NCBI GenBank assembly: GCA_035652435.1
Contig: DASRDU010000099.1
Span: 130,453 to 194,452, forward strand
Source of the DNA: DASRDU01 sp035652435
Lineage (GTDB): Bacteria > Acidobacteriota > Blastocatellia > RBC074
Direction of reading: 5' to 3'
DNA: 64,000 bases
Shown here: positions 1 through 10,549 of the stretch, one piece after another
Position numbering within the stretch: the stretch's first letter is position 1
Layout of the letters: every line of letters begins with the position of its first letter
Program-made: the position numbers and the translations under genes
Notes under the pieces: model-generated
What the model was told of the DNA's origin: nothing
Seen by the model: the letters and a program-made list of their open reading frames with translations, nothing else
The model's database searches: none

Positions 1-1
1 G

Positions 2-832
2 GCCGAACGCGCCGATGCAAAATTCCTCTCCGAAATCTACGGCGACCACCCTTACGGGCACAACGTTGACGGGACGGAGAAATCTGTCGCCAGCATCGTC
101 TGGGCCGACGTTCACGATTTCTACCGGCGGTTTTACCTGGCGAACAACGCGGTGGCCGTGGTCACGGGCGACGTTAATCAGGAACGCGCCCTCAGCGTTT
201 TCAGGGCCTTCTTCGGCGGCTGGGTCAAGGGCGCCATCGTGCCGATGACTTTCCGCCAGCCGCAACGCGTGACAACCCTGAAGCTGGTCAGGGTCGAGGC
301 GCCTGAAATGTCCACGGTCGAGTTCCGCGGTGGGGTGATCGGCGTCAGGCAGGCTGACCCCGACTTTATCGCGACGGCCCTGCTCGCCCGCGTGCTGGAA
401 GCGCGGCTCAGGAAAGACAACGGCGACCTTCCGGCAGGGGGTGTTTCAGTGAGAGCCGTGCCGCACGCGCTGGCCGGCCCGTTCTACATTGCGGCTTCAG
501 TGAACGCCGACCGCGCGCCGGAATTTTCAAGGAAGGCGACCGAAAGCTTTGCGGCGCTCGCTACGGCCCCGTTCACCGCCGAGGAACTGGCCGCCGCCCG
601 AGACGGCCTGAATGCCGAGTATGCAGCCCGCCCGATTGAAGATCAGTTGCGCGAAATCGAAACCTCCGCGCTGCCGCGCAATCATGCGCTCACTTTCTCG
701 GGGCGCGTCACTGCCGTCACGACCGCCGATTTGCAGCGCGTCGCCAGGCGGTTGCTCGACGCCAACGCGCTGACGGTCGTGGTGCTGGGCCGGACGGGCG
801 AGCAGTCGAAAGCCCAGACTTCAAACCCATAG
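2..832 (+). CDS. M16 (insulinase-like) zinc peptidase, C-terminal part
   Basis: The reading frame is open from the first bases of the window, so the start and the HxxEH zinc site lie upstream. The first visible residues contain HPYGHNVDGTEKSVASI, then a segment reading FYLANNAVAVVTGDV. Both are typical of the M16A N-terminal lobe, where a loop ends in the strand of the second half-domain. The remainder is the inactive second lobe of about 200 residues. M16 proteins of this type are periplasmic or processing peptidases, often encoded as pairs. The gene ends with TAG three bases before the methyltransferase start, so the two are probably co-transcribed. Family assignment is firm; substrate is unknown. 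Confidence 0.8.
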   Translation, partial: AERADAKFLSEIYGDHPYGHNVDGTEKSVASIVWADVHDFYRRFYLANNAVAVVTGDVNQERALSVFRAFFGGWVKGAIVPMTFRQPQRVTTLKLVRVEAPEMSTVEFRGGVIGVRQADPDFIATALLARVLEARLRKDNGDLPAGGVSVRAVPHALAGPFYIAASVNADRAPEFSRKATESFAALATAPFTAEELAAARDGLNAEYAARPIEDQLREIETSALPRNHALTFSGRVTAVTTADLQRVARRLLDANALTVVVLGRTGEQSKAQTSNP

Positions 833-834
833 CA

Positions 835-1587
835 ATGCCGTCGCGCCAGGAAATATTGCCGAACGCCGAAATGAACGTGCCGGGCAAGGGCCGGCACGTC
901 CGCGAAATGTTTGCGGAGATCGCGCCGAGCTACGACCGGCTCAATCATCTGCTCTCGGCCAGTGTGGACAAGCGGTGGCGGCGATTCACGGCTGAAAAGC
1001 TGCGCGACGTGCTGTCACGACCGGACGCCGTCGCTCTGGATTTATGCTGCGGCACCGGCGATCTGGCGCTCGTACTGGAACCGCAGGCGCGCGTCATCGG
1101 GTGCGATTTCTGCCACCCGATGCTGGTCCTGGCGCGCGACAAGGCGCGCGCTCGCCGGGCCGACGGACTCGCGCTCGCCGAAGCCGATGCGCTGCGATTG
1201 CCGTTCGGGGATGCGAGCTTTGACGCGGTGACAGTCGCATTCGGGTTGCGCAATCTGGAAAATATCGAAGGCGGGCTGGCCGAAATCCTGCGCGTCCTCA
1301 GGCCGGCCGGGCGCGCCGCGGTGCTGGAATTTTCGCGCCCCGTCGTGCCGGTCTTCCGCGAACTTTTCGAGTTTTACTTCACCCGCATCCTGCCGCGCGT
1401 CGGCGCTCTGGTCTCCGGCTCCGAAGGGGCCTACACCTACCTGCCCGAATCGGTTCGCAACTTTCCCGATCAGAAAAAACTGGCCGCGATGATGCGGGCC
1501 GCGGGTTATTCGGACGTGCGTTATCACAACCTCTGGGGCGGAATCGCCGCACTTCACCTCGGCGAAAGGCCCGGGGCAGGCCGCTGA
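835..1587 (+). CDS. ubiE: Demethylmenaquinone / ubiquinone methyltransferase
   Basis: This 250-residue protein matches the UbiE/MenG class I SAM methyltransferases, which C-methylate demethylmenaquinone (or the ubiquinone precursor) in the last steps of quinone synthesis at the inner face of the membrane. The N-terminus has FAEIAPSYDRLNHLLS, a family signature. SAM motif I, LDLCCGTGD, lies at about residues 68-76. Near the C-terminus comes the signature region with FFTRILPRVGALVSG in spirit (here FYFTRILPRVGALVSG) followed by YTYLPESVRNFP. The ATG at 835 has no clear ribosome site; an in-frame ATG at 871 (MNVPGKGRHV) is an alternative start that gives a more usual length. In an organism of this kind menaquinone is the likelier product, so menG would be an equal name. 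Confidence 0.9.
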   Translation: MPSRQEILPNAEMNVPGKGRHVREMFAEIAPSYDRLNHLLSASVDKRWRRFTAEKLRDVLSRPDAVALDLCCGTGDLALVLEPQARVIGCDFCHPMLVLARDKARARRADGLALAEADALRLPFGDASFDAVTVAFGLRNLENIEGGLAEILRVLRPAGRAAVLEFSRPVVPVFRELFEFYFTRILPRVGALVSGSEGAYTYLPESVRNFPDQKKLAAMMRAAGYSDVRYHNLWGGIAALHLGERPGAGR

Positions 1588-1682
1588 AAAATAAGCCGGG
1601 AACCCATCCCCTTCCGGCGGACATCAGTTATAATCCCCGGGTCCCAGACTCTCCCCGATCATCAGCGAAAAGAGATTCCACA

Positions 1683-3116
1683 ATGATTTCACCTCTCGCA
1701 TTCTTCTCTGAACAATTCGGCATCGCCGTTTCTGACATCGAAGCGCTGCTCGGCGTGGCGTTGTCGAAGGGGGGCGATTACGCCGACCTTTATTTCGAGT
1801 ATTCCGTCACGAGCAACCTCAACCTCGAAGAGCAGATCGTCAAGTCGGCCAACCGCTCGGTGGCGCAGGGCGTCGGCGTGCGCGTCGTTTCCGGCGAGCG
1901 CACCGGCTACGCTTACTCCGACGAAATTGACCGCGAGGCGATTCGCAAAGCCGCGCTCACCGCCGCGCATATCGCCAGCAGTAACGCCAGTCCCGGCCCG
2001 GTCAATGTCTCCGCCGCGAGTCCGAAGCACGATCTCTATTCGGTCCCGCACGCGCTTACTGAAGAGACGCTGGAACGCAGGATCGCGCTGCTCCGGCGCG
2101 CCGAGCAGACCGCGCGCGCCTACGACCCGCGCATCCGCGAGGTGCAGAGCCTGATCGTGGACAAACACAAGCTGGTTTTGATCGCGACTTCCGACGGAAT
2201 GCTGATCGGCGACGTGCAGCCGCTCGTGCGCATGAACGTGACCTGCATTGCCGACGCCGACGGCAATCTGCAGCGCGGCTATGCGGGCGGCGGCGGGCGC
2301 GACAATCTGGATTTTTTCGAGCAGAAAAGATCGCCGGAGTTTTTTGCCACCGAAGCCGCGCGCCAGGCAATCTCTCTGCTCGATGCCGTGGACGCCCCCG
2401 CCGGGGCGATGGAAGTGGTACTCGGCCCCGGCTGGCCCGGCGTGCTGCTGCACGAGGCCGTCGGTCACGGCTTGGAATCGGACTTCAACCGCAAAGGCAC
2501 TTCGGCTTTTGCCGGGCTCGTCGGCCAGCGTGTCGCGAGCGAACTTTGCACCGTTGTTGATGACGGCACGCTGCCGGGCCGCCGCGGCTCGCTCAACATT
2601 GACGACGAGGGGAACCCGACGACCAGCACCGTGCTGATCGAAAATGGGATTCTGCGCGGCTACCTGCAGGACAAACTGAGCGCCCGGCTGACGGGCGCTG
2701 GCGTAACCGGCAACGGCCGCCGTGAAAGCTATCAGCACGTGCCAATGCCGCGCATGACGAACACCTTCATGCTCGGCGGCGAAAGCACGCCCGAAGAGAT
2801 CATCGCTTCGGTCAAACGCGGCCTGTACGCGGTCAATTTCGGCGGCGGTCAGGTGGACATCACCAACGGGAAATTCGTTTTCACCGCCAGCGAGGCCTAC
2901 CTGATCGAAGACGGCAGAATCACCGCGCCGGTCAAGGGCGCCACGCTCATCGGCAACGGCCCGAACGCGCTGACGAAGGTGACAGCCGTCGGCAATGACC
3001 TGCGGCTCGACGAGGGCGTCGGCGTCTGCGGCAAGAACGGACAGTCGGTGCCGGTGGGAGTTGGCATGCCGACGATCAGGATTTCCGAGATGACTGTGGG
3101 TGGGACGAAAGGGTGA
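1683..3116 (+). CDS. tldD: Metalloprotease TldD
   Basis: TldD is the catalytic subunit of the TldD/TldE zinc protease, which trims unfolded peptides in the cytoplasm (microcin B17 maturation and CcdA turnover in E. coli). The 477-residue length fits the family. The HExxxH metal site is present as LLHEAVGHGLESDF with His257, Glu258 and His262, preceded by a glycine-rich strand (VLGPGWPGV). The C-terminal part has the usual TFMLGGESTPEEII and LYAVNFGGGQVDI blocks. The partner tldE lies downstream at 3591, but a foreign-looking small gene sits between the two. The ATG follows an A/G-rich stretch (aaaagaga). Confidence 0.95.
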   Translation: MISPLAFFSEQFGIAVSDIEALLGVALSKGGDYADLYFEYSVTSNLNLEEQIVKSANRSVAQGVGVRVVSGERTGYAYSDEIDREAIRKAALTAAHIASSNASPGPVNVSAASPKHDLYSVPHALTEETLERRIALLRRAEQTARAYDPRIREVQSLIVDKHKLVLIATSDGMLIGDVQPLVRMNVTCIADADGNLQRGYAGGGGRDNLDFFEQKRSPEFFATEAARQAISLLDAVDAPAGAMEVVLGPGWPGVLLHEAVGHGLESDFNRKGTSAFAGLVGQRVASELCTVVDDGTLPGRRGSLNIDDEGNPTTSTVLIENGILRGYLQDKLSARLTGAGVTGNGRRESYQHVPMPRMTNTFMLGGESTPEEIIASVKRGLYAVNFGGGQVDITNGKFVFTASEAYLIEDGRITAPVKGATLIGNGPNALTKVTAVGNDLRLDEGVGVCGKNGQSVPVGVGMPTIRISEMTVGGTKG

Positions 3117-3144
3117 TGTTGTTATACGTACATCCGAGGTTTTT

Positions 3145-3537
3145 ATGTGTCGTTACGCTGGCATGAATTATAAAGGGCATTACGCGTGCTTCGATTGCCG
3201 CAAGGCTTTCAAGGAGCGAAACGGTTTTGGGGGAGAAGAATATAAGCAGAAATACGGTGAACACCGGAAGGTGCTTTGCCCCGAATGTCATCGCCCGATG
3301 GCAGACTTGGGCCTTGATTTCAAAGCTCCCAAGAAAATGGACGTGAAGCAGTGGCAAAAAGTTGAGATCCTCTACAATCACGGGTTCACATATCATTCCT
3401 GTGGATGTTGCGGGCCGGGCCTGCGGCCCGCTGAATTGCGCGATGTAGAGGCTTTTCTTCATGACAAGCTACCCGAATCTGATGGCGAGAAACTTCTTAA
3501 GAAGATAGAAAGGGCAGCCAGTAATCGAAAGCAATAA
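3145..3537 (+). CDS. Small cysteine-rich protein between tldD and tldE
   Basis: The protein has 130 residues and begins MCRYAGMNYKGHYACFDCRK. An upstream in-frame start at 3100 would overlap the end of tldD. I chose ATG 3145 because GAGG lies 5 bases before it and the conserved-looking MCRYA start follows. It carries paired cysteines: CFDC near residue 15, CPEC near 48 and a CGCC near 90. This suggests one or two zinc-ribbon/knuckle units, with a charged C-terminal helix. G+C content and codon use are visibly lower than in the flanking tld genes, which suggests recent insertion. Function unknown; proteins starting like this are annotated as hypothetical in other bacteria, from memory rather than from a search. 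Confidence 0.75.
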   Translation: MCRYAGMNYKGHYACFDCRKAFKERNGFGGEEYKQKYGEHRKVLCPECHRPMADLGLDFKAPKKMDVKQWQKVEILYNHGFTYHSCGCCGPGLRPAELRDVEAFLHDKLPESDGEKLLKKIERAASNRKQ

Positions 3538-3590
3538 AAGCAGCGAGTTGCCCGAATCTCAAACTCTGAAAGTTTCCCTCGAACTATTGG

Positions 3591-4955
3591 ATGACAACAC
3601 AAATTTCAACTCACTTTCTCTCCGACATCGTCAGCAAAGCGGTCAGGCGCGGCGCGACTGAAGCCGAGGCAATCGCGCTTGAAAACACCGATTTCTCCGT
3701 CGAAGTGCGGCTCGGAGAAATCGAGAAGCTTGAGGAATCGGCTTCGCGTGGCCTGGGACTGCGCGTGATTTATGAGGGCCGGCAGGCTTCGGCTTCGACT
3801 TCGGATTTTTCGGCGAAGGCGCTCGATGAATTGATCACGAGCGCGGTCGAGATGGCCCGGCTGACTTCGGTTGATGACGCGGCGGTGCTGCCTTCGCGCG
3901 AGGAACTTTTATCTGCCGGCGGAGTCAATAGCGGCGATCTGGCGCTGTACGATGAATCCATCGTGCTGCTCCCGACCGGGCGCAAAATCGAAATGGCCTG
4001 CACGGCCGAGGCCGCGGCACGAGACGCTGACCCGCGCATCACCAATTCCGAGGGCGCGTCGTGCGCGACCACGGTCGGTCGGCTGACTCTGGTGAACAGC
4101 TCGGGGTTTGCGGGCGAATATCGCGGCACGACGTGCTACCTTTCGGTTTCGCCGATCGCGCGTGACGGCGATCAGATGCAGGTGGCCGGCTGGGGGGACA
4201 CTCAACGCTCACTGGCGGCGCTGGACAGGCCGGAAGAACTCGGACGGGAAGCGGCGCGGCGAGCGCTACGCAAACTCGGCGGGCGCAAAGTGGGGACGCA
4301 GGAAGTCCCGATTGTCTTTGAATCCGGCGCGGCTGAAGAACTGCTCGGTGATCTCTTTGAGGCCGCGAGTGGCGAATCCATCTTCCGCCGCGCCTCGTTC
4401 CTGGTCGGGCAGACCGGCGAACGGATCGGCTCGGAGCAGCTGACGATTGTGGACGACGGGAGGCTGCCCGGCGCGGTCGGCTCGCGGCCTTTCGACGGCG
4501 AGGGGCTGCCGACGCGGCGGACGGTGATTGTCGAAAACGGGGTGCTGCGGAGTTACTTGCTCAATACCTACACGGCGCGTAAGCTGGGCCTGCGTTCGAC
4601 GGCCAACGGCGCGCGCGGGCTGTCTGGCCTGCCGGGCGTCGGCATCAATAACTTCTTCATCGCGCCCGGGCGTCATTCGCCCGAAGAGATCGTCGCTTCC
4701 GTCGGCAACGGGTTTTACGTGACCGAAACGATTGGCTTCGGCTTCAACGCGGTGACGGGTGATTACTCGCGCGGCGCTTCCGGCGTGTGGATTGAACAGG
4801 GCAGGCTCAGTTACCCGGTCGAAGAGGTCACCATCGCCGGCAACTTCCGCGAGATGCTGCGCGGAATCGAAATGATTGGCAACGATCTCCGCTTCCGGGG
4901 CAAGATCGCGGCCCCGACCGTCAAAATCAACCGGATGATGGTCAGCGGAGACTGA
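3591..4955 (+). CDS. tldE: Metalloprotease accessory subunit TldE/PmbA
   Basis: This 454-residue protein is the TldD paralogue that lacks the HExxxH site and forms the TldD/TldE heterodimer. Features seen: the N-terminal AEAIALENTDFSVEVRLGEI strand-rich lobe, the central segment SIFRRASFLVGQTGERIGSE, and a C-terminal block TIGFGFNAVTGDYSRGASG that is characteristic of PmbA/TldE. No HExxxH motif occurs, as expected. It is preceded by the small cysteine-rich gene and followed almost directly by a membrane-anchored gene at 4957. The start is ATG at 3591, with no strong ribosome site (gaactattgg). Confidence 0.93.
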   Translation: MTTQISTHFLSDIVSKAVRRGATEAEAIALENTDFSVEVRLGEIEKLEESASRGLGLRVIYEGRQASASTSDFSAKALDELITSAVEMARLTSVDDAAVLPSREELLSAGGVNSGDLALYDESIVLLPTGRKIEMACTAEAAARDADPRITNSEGASCATTVGRLTLVNSSGFAGEYRGTTCYLSVSPIARDGDQMQVAGWGDTQRSLAALDRPEELGREAARRALRKLGGRKVGTQEVPIVFESGAAEELLGDLFEAASGESIFRRASFLVGQTGERIGSEQLTIVDDGRLPGAVGSRPFDGEGLPTRRTVIVENGVLRSYLLNTYTARKLGLRSTANGARGLSGLPGVGINNFFIAPGRHSPEEIVASVGNGFYVTETIGFGFNAVTGDYSRGASGVWIEQGRLSYPVEEVTIAGNFREMLRGIEMIGNDLRFRGKIAAPTVKINRMMVSGD

Positions 4956-4983
4956 GTTGAACCCTGCGGATTTCCGACACCTT

Positions 4984-5499
4984 ATGTTCGAACCAGAATC
5001 AGAGAAAGCCAAAGAACAACAGCGCTCGCGCCTGCTCCTGGGCCTGGGGGCGATTGCCGCCCTGGTCGTCGCCGGGGCGTTCATTATTTTCGCGACGCTC
5101 AAGCAGCAGGCGGAATCGCCGACGATGCCCGACGCCCTGCGGGCGGGCAATCAGGAGTTCGAAAATTACAAATCCAAAGTGGAGATTGACAAGCCCAACA
5201 AGCAGGACGTGATGGCGCAGCAGAACCTGATGGGGATGGTGCAGTTCACGATTCAAGCCGAGTTGCGTAATCAGGGTGATCGCACGCTCACCGGAATTGA
5301 GATCGTCGCCCAGGCTTATGACCTTGAGGACAAGCTGATCGCGCAGAAAATCGGCCAGCCGATCCCCCGCGTGCGGCCTGAGCCGCTTAAGCCGGGCGAG
5401 TCAATGCGCATCGCGATCAAGCTTGACGTTCCGTCGAAGTATAAGGAAGCAGATGTCAAACTGGTGAAGGCTGAGCTTCATGGGCTGCGGTTCCAGTAG
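4984..5499 (+). CDS. Single-pass membrane protein, DUF2393-like extracytoplasmic domain
   Basis: The protein starts either at TTG 4957, one base after the tldE stop, or at ATG 4984, which I prefer because it is a standard codon; the TTG form would add nine residues. A charged N-terminus is followed by one hydrophobic helix (LLLGLGAIAALVVAGAFIIF) and then an about 130-residue outer domain. That domain has alternating strands (MVQFTIQAELRNQGDRTLTG, MRIAIKLDVP) and looks like a FxLYD/DUF2393-type beta sandwich. It is likely anchored in the inner membrane facing the periplasm. It is co-directional with tldE, so it may be in the same transcript, but no functional link is known. Confidence 0.75.
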   Translation: MFEPESEKAKEQQRSRLLLGLGAIAALVVAGAFIIFATLKQQAESPTMPDALRAGNQEFENYKSKVEIDKPNKQDVMAQQNLMGMVQFTIQAELRNQGDRTLTGIEIVAQAYDLEDKLIAQKIGQPIPRVRPEPLKPGESMRIAIKLDVPSKYKEADVKLVKAELHGLRFQ

Positions 5500-5529
5500 C
5501 CAGAAATCGCTGAAAAGCGTCGGACAAAA

Positions 5530-5573
5530 ACAAAGGCGGTCGCGGATTTTTGATGATCCGCGACCGCCTTTGT
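5530..5573. terminator. Intrinsic terminator between convergent genes
   Basis: A perfect 18-bp inverted repeat (5530-5547 with 5556-5573) has an 8-base loop. On the minus strand the stem is followed by TTTTTG, so it should stop transcription of the penicillin-binding protein gene. On the plus strand the T tract is weaker, but the position between two convergent stop codons suggests it serves both. Confidence 0.85.
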
Positions 5574-5603
5574 TCTGAGATTCTGGTGACTGAATCGGCC
5601 TCT

Positions 5604-6971
5604 TTAGTCGTGATTCTTCGGCTGGGCTTCCATAATCTTAGGCTGAACCTCAATGGCCGCGGTCGTTGGCGTCGCGCCCGGACCGAGGAATCGCGTGGAG
5701 ATGCTGCGATAAATCTTGCCCGCCACATCCGCGGCGCGCTTGCCCGCCTCGCCCGAACCGTTGGTGATCACCGTCACCACCAGCTTCGGGTTGGTGATGC
5801 TGGAAAATGAAGTGAACAGGCCGAGCTTGGCCGAATCGCCGGTGCAGGTCCCGGTCTTGCCCGCGACCTGTCCGATCGGGTCGTAGGCGGCTCTGGCCGT
5901 GCCGTAATTGACCGCGCCAATCATCCCGGAGAGCATGCGCAGGCGGTCTTCCGGGGTCATCTCAATTTTACGCCTCAACTCCGGCTTGAAGCTGGCGGCC
6001 TCTTCAGGAGTGCGCGGGATGCGCGGCACGTAAAGGTAACCGCCATTCGCGATGGCCGCGGTGAAGCTTGCCAGCTGAATCGCCGTGAAGCCGAAACCGT
6101 CGCCGTGGCTCGACATATGGCCGGTGTTCTGTTCGCCTTCCTCGGGCAGGAACCCGTCGCTCTCGCCCAGATAATTGGCCCCGGTCTTCTGGCCGAAGCC
6201 GAAATTATGGGCATAGCCGATGACCTTTTCGTAGCCAAGGCGGCGGCCCAGTTCCTGGAAGAACGGGTTATTCGAGTGGGCGATGGCGTCCGTCAGGTTC
6301 AGGCCACGACCGTTGCTCGCCAGCTGCAGGTCCGTACTCGGGTCGAGAACCTTCTCGTGCAATGCCGCCATGCCGACGACCAGCTTGACGGTCGAGCAGG
6401 GCTTGACGGGCGAGCCAAGGGCCATGCGCTGGTTGACGATCGCGTAGATGCGTCCGTTGGTCGCGTCCATCACCACCGCCGTGCCGGCCCTGCCGCCGAG
6501 CGCCTCAATGGCGGCGCGACGCACGTCAGGGTCTTCACCGGTCGTGTTGTCCTTGAGAATGTTGGCGGCGGCGCTGTTGTGCAGCGCCTCATCGCGGGCG
6601 CGGATGGCGCGCAGGCGGGCGGCGCGGATGGCGGCGGCCCGGGCCGCTGCCTGGCGCCGCTCTTCGGCGCGGTAAGATGCCAGCAGCTTGCGCTCGGACT
6701 TGCTCAGTCCGCCGCGGCGCTGGCGCTTCATCATATCGCGTAGCTGACTCTGACTGATTTGCGGGCCGCGACGGGCTTCGCGACTGTGACGGCCCCCGCG
6801 AGTGGAGGCGACTCGCTCACGGCCTTTGGATTTCCCCTTCTTCCCTTCTTTGGCGGCTGCTGCGCGGTGGCGCTTTTTCGCGTACGCGGTGCCATTGGGG
6901 GAGATGACCACGAGTGCGCTGAACAGAGCGAACACGAACGTGGTCGTGACAGCACGATTGACTGATTTCAT
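5604..6971 (-). CDS. Stand-alone penicillin-binding transpeptidase
   Basis: This 455-residue protein is an active-site serine transpeptidase of the penicillin-binding family, acting on peptidoglycan in the periplasm. The three motifs are all present: STVK (Ser193-Lys196), SNN (Ser233) and KTGT (Lys372). The N-terminus is a signal peptide or anchor (AVTTTFVFALFSALVVIS) followed by a very basic, alanine- and arginine-rich low-complexity stretch of about 100 residues. There is no glycosyltransferase domain and no PASTA or dimerisation domain, so it is shorter than FtsI/PBP2. The start at 6971 was chosen over an upstream codon at 7028 because AGGAAAGG stands before it and the signal peptide follows at once. 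FtsI-like in the transpeptidase fold, but the cellular role cannot be told. Confidence 0.85.
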   Translation of the reverse strand: MKSVNRAVTTTFVFALFSALVVISPNGTAYAKKRHRAAAAKEGKKGKSKGRERVASTRGGRHSREARRGPQISQSQLRDMMKRQRRGGLSKSERKLLASYRAEERRQAAARAAAIRAARLRAIRARDEALHNSAAANILKDNTTGEDPDVRRAAIEALGGRAGTAVVMDATNGRIYAIVNQRMALGSPVKPCSTVKLVVGMAALHEKVLDPSTDLQLASNGRGLNLTDAIAHSNNPFFQELGRRLGYEKVIGYAHNFGFGQKTGANYLGESDGFLPEEGEQNTGHMSSHGDGFGFTAIQLASFTAAIANGGYLYVPRIPRTPEEAASFKPELRRKIEMTPEDRLRMLSGMIGAVNYGTARAAYDPIGQVAGKTGTCTGDSAKLGLFTSFSSITNPKLVVTVITNGSGEAGKRAADVAGKIYRSISTRFLGPGATPTTAAIEVQPKIMEAQPKNHD

Positions 6972-7390
6972 TCTCAATACCTTTCCTGTAACCTGTGACA
7001 ACGATCTCCCTGCTGACAACAGTTCCACTGCGGGGAAACTATCATTCGTCAGCCAGCCGCGGTTTTCGCGCCGGCCGGCTTCAGGGGTATTGGATAGTTG
7101 TGGATCTGATGTGAAGTGATCGCGCCGAACCTCGTGATGAATGGCACCACGTAACTACGGCCCCAGCAGCCGTATTGCACGACGTCACCACTATCGGAAT
7201 GAGCGTTGTCCCTGTACAATTGAAGAGCAAGCGCACAGCAGGCTTCCCTCTATGGCTTTGTTACCGCGAAAGCCGGGGGCAGGCGCACGGGCAGAGTCTA
7301 GCAAATTCAATTGACCGGCACAACGGGTAATCAGAGGAATGTCAGATTAAAAACACTTCTCCGCGGCCCTTTCGTCCCCGGATTGTTCGT
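6972..7390. other. 419-bp divergent intergenic region
   Basis: This gap separates the minus-strand penicillin-binding protein gene from the plus-strand sensor kinase. It must hold the promoters of both. I see no hexamer pair with good spacing, no convincing small gene, and no RNA structure. The stretch near 7200-7260 is mildly A+T-rich. Confidence 0.4.
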
Positions 7391-8911
<1,521 letters not shown>

Positions 8912-8941
8912 GATGACCCGCGCCCGGGGGTGGCAGGATCG

Positions 8942-8972
8942 TTGTCGCAAGGTCGCAGCCGAAGGTTATAAT
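8942..8972 (+). promoter_or_regulatory. Possible sigma-70 promoter for the response regulator
   Basis: TATAAT is at 8967-8972 and a TTGTCG hexamer at 8942-8947, with a 19-base spacer, which is longer than ideal. It lies in the gap between the kinase and regulator genes, about 90 bases before the regulator start. Confidence 0.35.
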
Positions 8973-9060
8973 GATTCCTGGTGAAGTTGAAGAGGTTACG
9001 ACCTCATCAGAAAAACGTCATCAGTAAGGCTGGCGACATGAACCCCTTTACAGGAAAGCC

Positions 9061-10464
9061 ATGAAACCGAAACGTATCCTCGTGGTTGACGACGAAAAAA
9101 ATCAGCGCGACATCCTGCATCTGATCCTGACTGGTGAGCATGATGAGCAGGGCGACCCGCTTTACGATGTGAAAGCCGCCAGCTCGGGTCAGGAAGGATT
9201 ACGCTTTTTCAAAACCGAACGCTTCGATCTGGTGCTGACCGATCTGAAGATGTCGGGGATGGACGGCATTCAGCTGCTCAATGAGCTGACGCAGATTGAC
9301 AGTTCCGTGCCGGTGATCCTGATGACGGCGCACGGCTCGATTGATTCGGTCAAGGACGCGCTGCGCGGCGGCGCCTTCGATTATCTGGAGAAGCCGCTCG
9401 ACCGCGCGAAGCTGCTTGAGACCGTCGCCAAAGCCGTCGCGCAGATGAGGGCCGTTGACGAAGAGATCGTCGGCGTCTCGGACGCCATCGAGCGCGTCAA
9501 GAAGATGATCGTCAAAGTGGCCGGGTCAAGTTCCACCGTGCTGATCCGCGGCGAGTCAGGTACCGGCAAGGAGCGCATCGCCCGCGCCATTCACAAGGCC
9601 AGCCCCCGCGCGAATGAGCGCTTTCAGGCCGTCAACTGCGCGGCGATCAATGAGAACCTGATCGAGTCGGAACTCTTCGGCCACGAGCGCGGATCATTCA
9701 CCGGCGCGGTCGCCGAAAAGAAAGGGATGTTCGAGATCGCCGACAAGGGCACGCTCTTTCTGGACGAGATCGGCGAACTGAACGTGAGCATGCAGGCCAA
9801 GCTGCTGCGCGCGCTTCAGGAAAAGGAGATCATGCGCGTCGGCTCGACGAAGCCCATCAGGATTGACGTGCGCGTGCTGGCCGCCACTAACCGCGATCTG
9901 GAGGCGATGGTCAGGGACAACCGCTTCCGCGAGGATCTGTTTTACCGCCTCAACGTGATCCCGATTGACGTGCCGCCGCTGCGGCAGCGCCGCGACGACA
10001 TCGCGGTGCTGATGGATTACTTCCTGCGCAAACACAGCGCGAGTGCCGGCCGGCCGATGAAAGTCGGCGCGGAAGCGCGCAAGCTCCTGATGGAATATGC
10101 CTGGCCGGGCAACGTACGCCAGCTCGAATCGGCCATCGAGCGGGCCCTGCTGCTGGCCGAAGGCGACGAGATCACGGCCGAAGACCTGCCCGTCGAAATC
10201 CGCAACGCGGCGCGTACCGAAGGCACCGGCGGGTTCAAGCTGCCGCCCGAGGGCATCTCATTTGAAGACCTCGAACGCTCGCTGATCATTCAGGCGATGG
10301 AGCAGACCGGCTGGAACATCACGCGCGCCGCAAAGCTGCTCGGCCTCTCGTTCCGCACGATGCAATACCGGCTCGACAAATTCGGCATTGAACGACCGGG
10401 CCGCGCGGGCCGCGCTTCATCCGAATCTGAAGATGAGGAGGAAGACACGTCGCCGCCGGAATGA
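9061..10464 (+). CDS. Sigma-54-dependent response regulator, NtrC family
   Basis: The 467-residue protein has three domains. The receiver covers about residues 1-130, with acidic pocket DDE near residue 10 and phosphoacceptor Asp61 in VLTDLKMSGMDG. An AAA+ domain follows with Walker A GESGTGKE (164-171), the sigma-54 contact loop as GSFTGA (211-216, one change from the common GAFTGA) and Walker B GTLFLDEIGEL. The C-terminus is a Fis-type helix-turn-helix (NITRAAKLLGLSFRTMQYRL). It should bind an enhancer and open sigma-54 promoters when phosphorylated by the adjacent kinase. AGGAAA lies before the ATG. The extreme C-terminus is acidic (SESEDEEEDTSPPE). Confidence 0.93.
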   Translation: MKPKRILVVDDEKNQRDILHLILTGEHDEQGDPLYDVKAASSGQEGLRFFKTERFDLVLTDLKMSGMDGIQLLNELTQIDSSVPVILMTAHGSIDSVKDALRGGAFDYLEKPLDRAKLLETVAKAVAQMRAVDEEIVGVSDAIERVKKMIVKVAGSSSTVLIRGESGTGKERIARAIHKASPRANERFQAVNCAAINENLIESELFGHERGSFTGAVAEKKGMFEIADKGTLFLDEIGELNVSMQAKLLRALQEKEIMRVGSTKPIRIDVRVLAATNRDLEAMVRDNRFREDLFYRLNVIPIDVPPLRQRRDDIAVLMDYFLRKHSASAGRPMKVGAEARKLLMEYAWPGNVRQLESAIERALLLAEGDEITAEDLPVEIRNAARTEGTGGFKLPPEGISFEDLERSLIIQAMEQTGWNITRAAKLLGLSFRTMQYRLDKFGIERPGRAGRASSESEDEEEDTSPPE

Positions 10465-10549
10465 ACCCGGCGTCCTGATTGCAAAAATATTTCCACCCTC
10501 CTGCCGTTTGCCCGCCCCGTTCGCGCGATGTTAAAGTTGCGCGCTTCTT

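Noticed and set aside
1629..1634. TATAAT upstream of tldD
   Set aside because: No recognisable -35 hexamer lies at 16-19 bases upstream; recorded only as a weak hint of a tldD promoter.
4984..4994. GTTCGAACC sequence resembling a tRNA T-loop
   Set aside because: It is inside the membrane-protein gene, and no acceptor or anticodon stem surrounds it.
8931..8946. Possible sigma-54 promoter (TGGCAG, then TTGT) between the kinase and regulator genes
   Set aside because: The essential GC of the -12 element is missing (TTGT instead of TTGC), and a sigma-70-like -10 lies just downstream.
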